Both the position numbers and the translations under genes were made by a program. The notes below the pieces were generated by a model, which was given only the letters and a program-made list of their open reading frames with translations, searched no databases and had not been told where the DNA came from. From NCBI GenBank assembly GCA_021292165.1, contig CM037880.1, positions 207,478,255-207,542,254 on the forward strand: a stretch of 64,000 nucleotides of DNA, given 5' to 3'. Positions 61,862-64,000 of this stretch are shown piece after piece. The stretch comes from Shinisaurus crocodilurus. Lineage: Eukaryota; Chordata; Lepidosauria; Squamata; Shinisauridae. The stretch's first letter is position 1, and the number at the start of each line of letters is the position of its first letter.

Positions 61862-62110
61862 ACATCTGCTAGTAATGTAGAGTTAAAAGGGCTCAGGAGA
61901 TCGCTGTTGGAGAGTTCTGATATTTCTAACCGAAAGCATCCAGTAGTAGTGCATTTGGGCTGTTCAGAAGAAATTGGCCATACAGATGTTGGTGGTGTTT
62001 GTTGCATCCAACTAGGAAAAGAAGGTTACTGGTGTTTTCACAGCACTGGATACAGCACCTCTGGGTTGTTGTTATTTGTGGGACAAATCTGCTCATGCGA
62101 ATACATTTGA
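61862..62110 (+). other. Possible terminal exon or pseudoexon (unrecognised)
   Basis: Following a good splice-acceptor-like TTGTTTCAG, one frame stays open for 82 codons to TGA at 62108. The translation ('KHPVVVHLGCSEEIGHTDVG', 'KEGYWCFHSTGYSTSGLL') is not low-complexity and does not match a LINE family that I know. No nearby AATAAA and no partner exon is seen. It could be chance, a pseudogene or an old transposon. Confidence 0.2.
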
Positions 62111-62347
62111 AAGCAAGATGTTGAATGCTTTGCTAGGTATGAAACTTCGGTTGGCTCATTGCTTGATTTTTGGTGGGGAGGTGAACTCTCTAGTCTTACC
62201 AAGAATGTCATAGAATTTCATACTTCATTTGATCTTTTTTTTGCTAATTTTATCAAGTAGCTAACATTCCTTTAGTTCCCTTCAGCATTTACAGATGTTT
62301 TCAGAATGTTAGCAACACTAGCAGTCACTGCCAATCAAATTAGCTTA
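62111..62347. other. Non-coding spacer
   Basis: No recognised element. Confidence 0.4.
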
Positions 62348-62375
62348 TTAGAGTGCAGTCCTATGGGACTGGATT

Positions 62376-62772
62376 CTGAAAGATGGAACTGGGCATGTTT
62401 AGCCTTCAGAAAAGAAGACTTAGGGGAGTTATGATAGCACTCTTCAAGTACTTGAAAGGTGGTCACAGAGAGGATGGCCAGGGGATCTCTTCTTGATCAT
62501 CCCAGAGTGCAGGACACAGAATAATGGACTCAAGTTACAGGAAGTCAGACTCCGCCTGGACATCAGGAAAAAATTCCTGACTGTTAGAGCAATACAACAA
62601 TGCAACCAACTACCTAGGGAGGTAGTGGGCTCTCCCACACTGGAGGCATTCAAGGTGTAGCTGGACAGCCATCTGTCAGGGATGCTTTGACTTGGGTTCC
62701 TGCATTGAGCAGGGGGTTGGACTCGATGGCCTTATAGACCCCTTCCAACTCTACTATTCTATGATTCTATGA
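62376..62772 (+). mobile_element. CR1 LINE, 5'-truncated copy
   Basis: GAACTGGGCATGTTTAGCCT through GAGCAGGGGGTTGGACTCGA and CTATTCTATGATTCTATGA. The ORF2 end is broken by several substitutions and stops, so it is older than the copy at 28349-28766. Confidence 0.9.
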
Positions 62773-63057
62773 AGCCTCTGAGATCAGAAGCTTCTGACCA
62801 TCCTATGCCTTGCTGGGCTGTTGCTGGCAGGGTGGGAGGATTGATGGGGGCTTTTTTGCCTCTCCAAACTCCTTTGCAGTATTTTACACCAGATGGCCTC
62901 TGAGTCCATCTAGCTGAGTTGTGCAACTGGGGGCAGGAAAAGGGCCTGAGAGGTGATTGGATCTGGTGGATTCATGGCCTCTCCCTTCCCTGCCCACGAG
63001 CACACCTCCATCCCTTCTGGGAGGAGCTTGGGTGGGTTGGGAGAGGCAAATCACCAG

Positions 63058-63226
63058 GCCTGTGGCTTACGCTGGCTCAGCTTGTCTGAGCGTGGAAAGC
63101 TAAGCAGGGTCAGGCCTGGTTATTACTTGGATGGGAGACCCCTCCTCTAGTTTCCTGCATTGAGCAGGGGGTTGGTCTCGATCGCCTTGTAGGCTCCTTC
63201 CAACTCTATGATCTATGAAATCTATG
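63058..63226 (+). mobile_element. 5S-rRNA-derived SINE with CR1 tail, copy 5
   Basis: Complete and the cleanest copy: GCCTGTGGCTTACGCTGGCT, GTCTGAGCGTGGAAAGCTAA, TTACTTGGATGGGAGACC, TTGAGCAGGGGGTTGGTCTC, CTCCTTCCAACTCTATGATC. Confidence 0.92.
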
Positions 63227-63303
63227 TATTTCTCCTTCCCATATTGTATCTCTGCCTATGACTCCTCAGATGCCATCTAGAGGCCATAGGATTGTGCTCT
63301 TAC

Positions 63304-64000
63304 TTATGTAAAAACTTTTATATGCCATTTTGTTGTAAGCAGCTTACAACAACAAAACCAACATCAAAACAGCCACAGATAAAAAAGAATATTAAAAGCA
63401 ACATTGTGACCCAGAAGCCTGATGGAAGAGTTATGCCATACACCCCTTCCAAAAGATCGCCTTCTCAGGGGTAGGCATTTTAGTCTTCTGCAGAACAACG
63501 CCCCCCCCCAGCAGACTTGTGGTTATTCTTTAAGGTGCCAGAAGATATAGTTATTGCCAAGTGTATCGCCATTTGAAATGGGGCAGACTACAGCTTTGTA
63601 GACCTTGGGCACCCAAGAGACACTCATTAAGGGATCATGTCTTCTCCTAATTTCTGGCAGTCTGCCCCAAGTTCTAAATGATGAACATTTAATACAATCC
63701 CTCTACATCAAAGAGGCAGTAAAGGAACTGGGATGAGAAACAGGAGGTGGCTTGGTTTGTTTCTTCTCTCTTACTTTGGGTGTATTCTACTGTACTGTTG
63801 GTCTACCTGCAGTTCTGCCTGTCTTTGACAATACCCTTCATTTTATTTCCTAACTCCACCCCTTTTACAGGGGATTTGGGGTGCATGCTAGGCACCAGAT
63901 TCACAGTTGTGTGACAACTCACTATTCTCTGTAGCCATTGCAGGGATAATATGAACATCTGGTTGGGTCATTGTGGGGATAAAAGAGGAGGTGACCATGA
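63304..64000. other. Non-coding DNA to window end
   Basis: 63330-63360 has a small palindrome TTGTAAGCAGCTTACAA, then an A-rich LINE-like tail. A C-run is at 63501. No gene. Confidence 0.4.

Larger units (their letters stand above)
62348..63303 (+). mobile_element. Element 'T1', copy 4, split by CR1 and 5S-SINE
   Basis: Starts TTAGAGTGCAGTCCTATG and ends GAGGCCATAGGATTGTGCTC. Interior parts (GCAGGGTGGGAGGATTGATG, CATCTAGCTGAGTTGTGCA) match copy 1. A CR1 fragment (62376-62772) and a 5S-SINE (63058-63226) interrupt it. Confidence 0.6.

Overview
This 64-kb window looks like intergenic, repeat-dense DNA from a vertebrate, most likely a squamate reptile (lizard or snake). The evidence is the mix of young CR1, L2 and L1 LINEs, two tRNA-derived SINE families, a 5S-rRNA-derived SINE with a CR1 tail, many hAT-like and other short inverted-repeat elements, abundant AT/CA/GAT microsatellites, and a gammaretrovirus-like endogenous provirus. 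I see no convincing host protein-coding gene. One possible terminal exon (61862-62110) is flagged with low confidence.

Layout. 1-9.5 kb: old LINE/SINE tails, a Helitron-like block rich in octamer and CCAAT motifs, a near-perfect hairpin element, and two copies of a ~450-bp inverted-repeat element, one split by a CpG-rich insert. 9.5-17.3 kb: an L2-like fragment, then a 1.7-kb L1 with target-site duplications that contains a nested 5S-SINE and a nested TA-flanked element, then a long palindromic element and a 922-bp hAT element with a perfect 8-bp duplication. 17.3-30.4 kb: SINEs, MITEs, two copies of a composite hairpin repeat and several LINE 3' ends. 30.5-34.7 kb: a second long palindrome, a young CR1 LINE with a 611-codon reverse-transcriptase frame on the minus strand, and a nest of 5S-SINE and hAT copies. 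34.7-47.5 kb: candidate conserved non-coding sequence, an 830-bp solo LTR with a 5-bp duplication, L2 copies and SINEs. 47.5-55.8 kb: a GC-rich inverted repeat followed by the provirus. 55.8-64 kb: sparse older repeats, ending in a three-layer nest (short inverted-repeat element, CR1, 5S-SINE).

The most informative element is the provirus at 48588-55824. Its two LTRs are almost identical and a 4-bp target duplication is intact, so insertion was recent. Its coding content is nevertheless gutted: most of gag (capsid and nucleocapsid) and most of the env surface region are missing, and the remaining frames carry stops and frameshifts. The simplest reading is that an already defective genome was copied by proteins supplied in trans. 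Its leader carries eight tandem copies of a 28-bp unit that contains a splice-donor-like GTGAGT. The second notable system is a SINE/LINE pair: the 5S-rRNA-headed SINE shares its tail with the CR1 LINE found in the same window, which fits the usual model in which a SINE borrows its partner LINE's reverse transcriptase.
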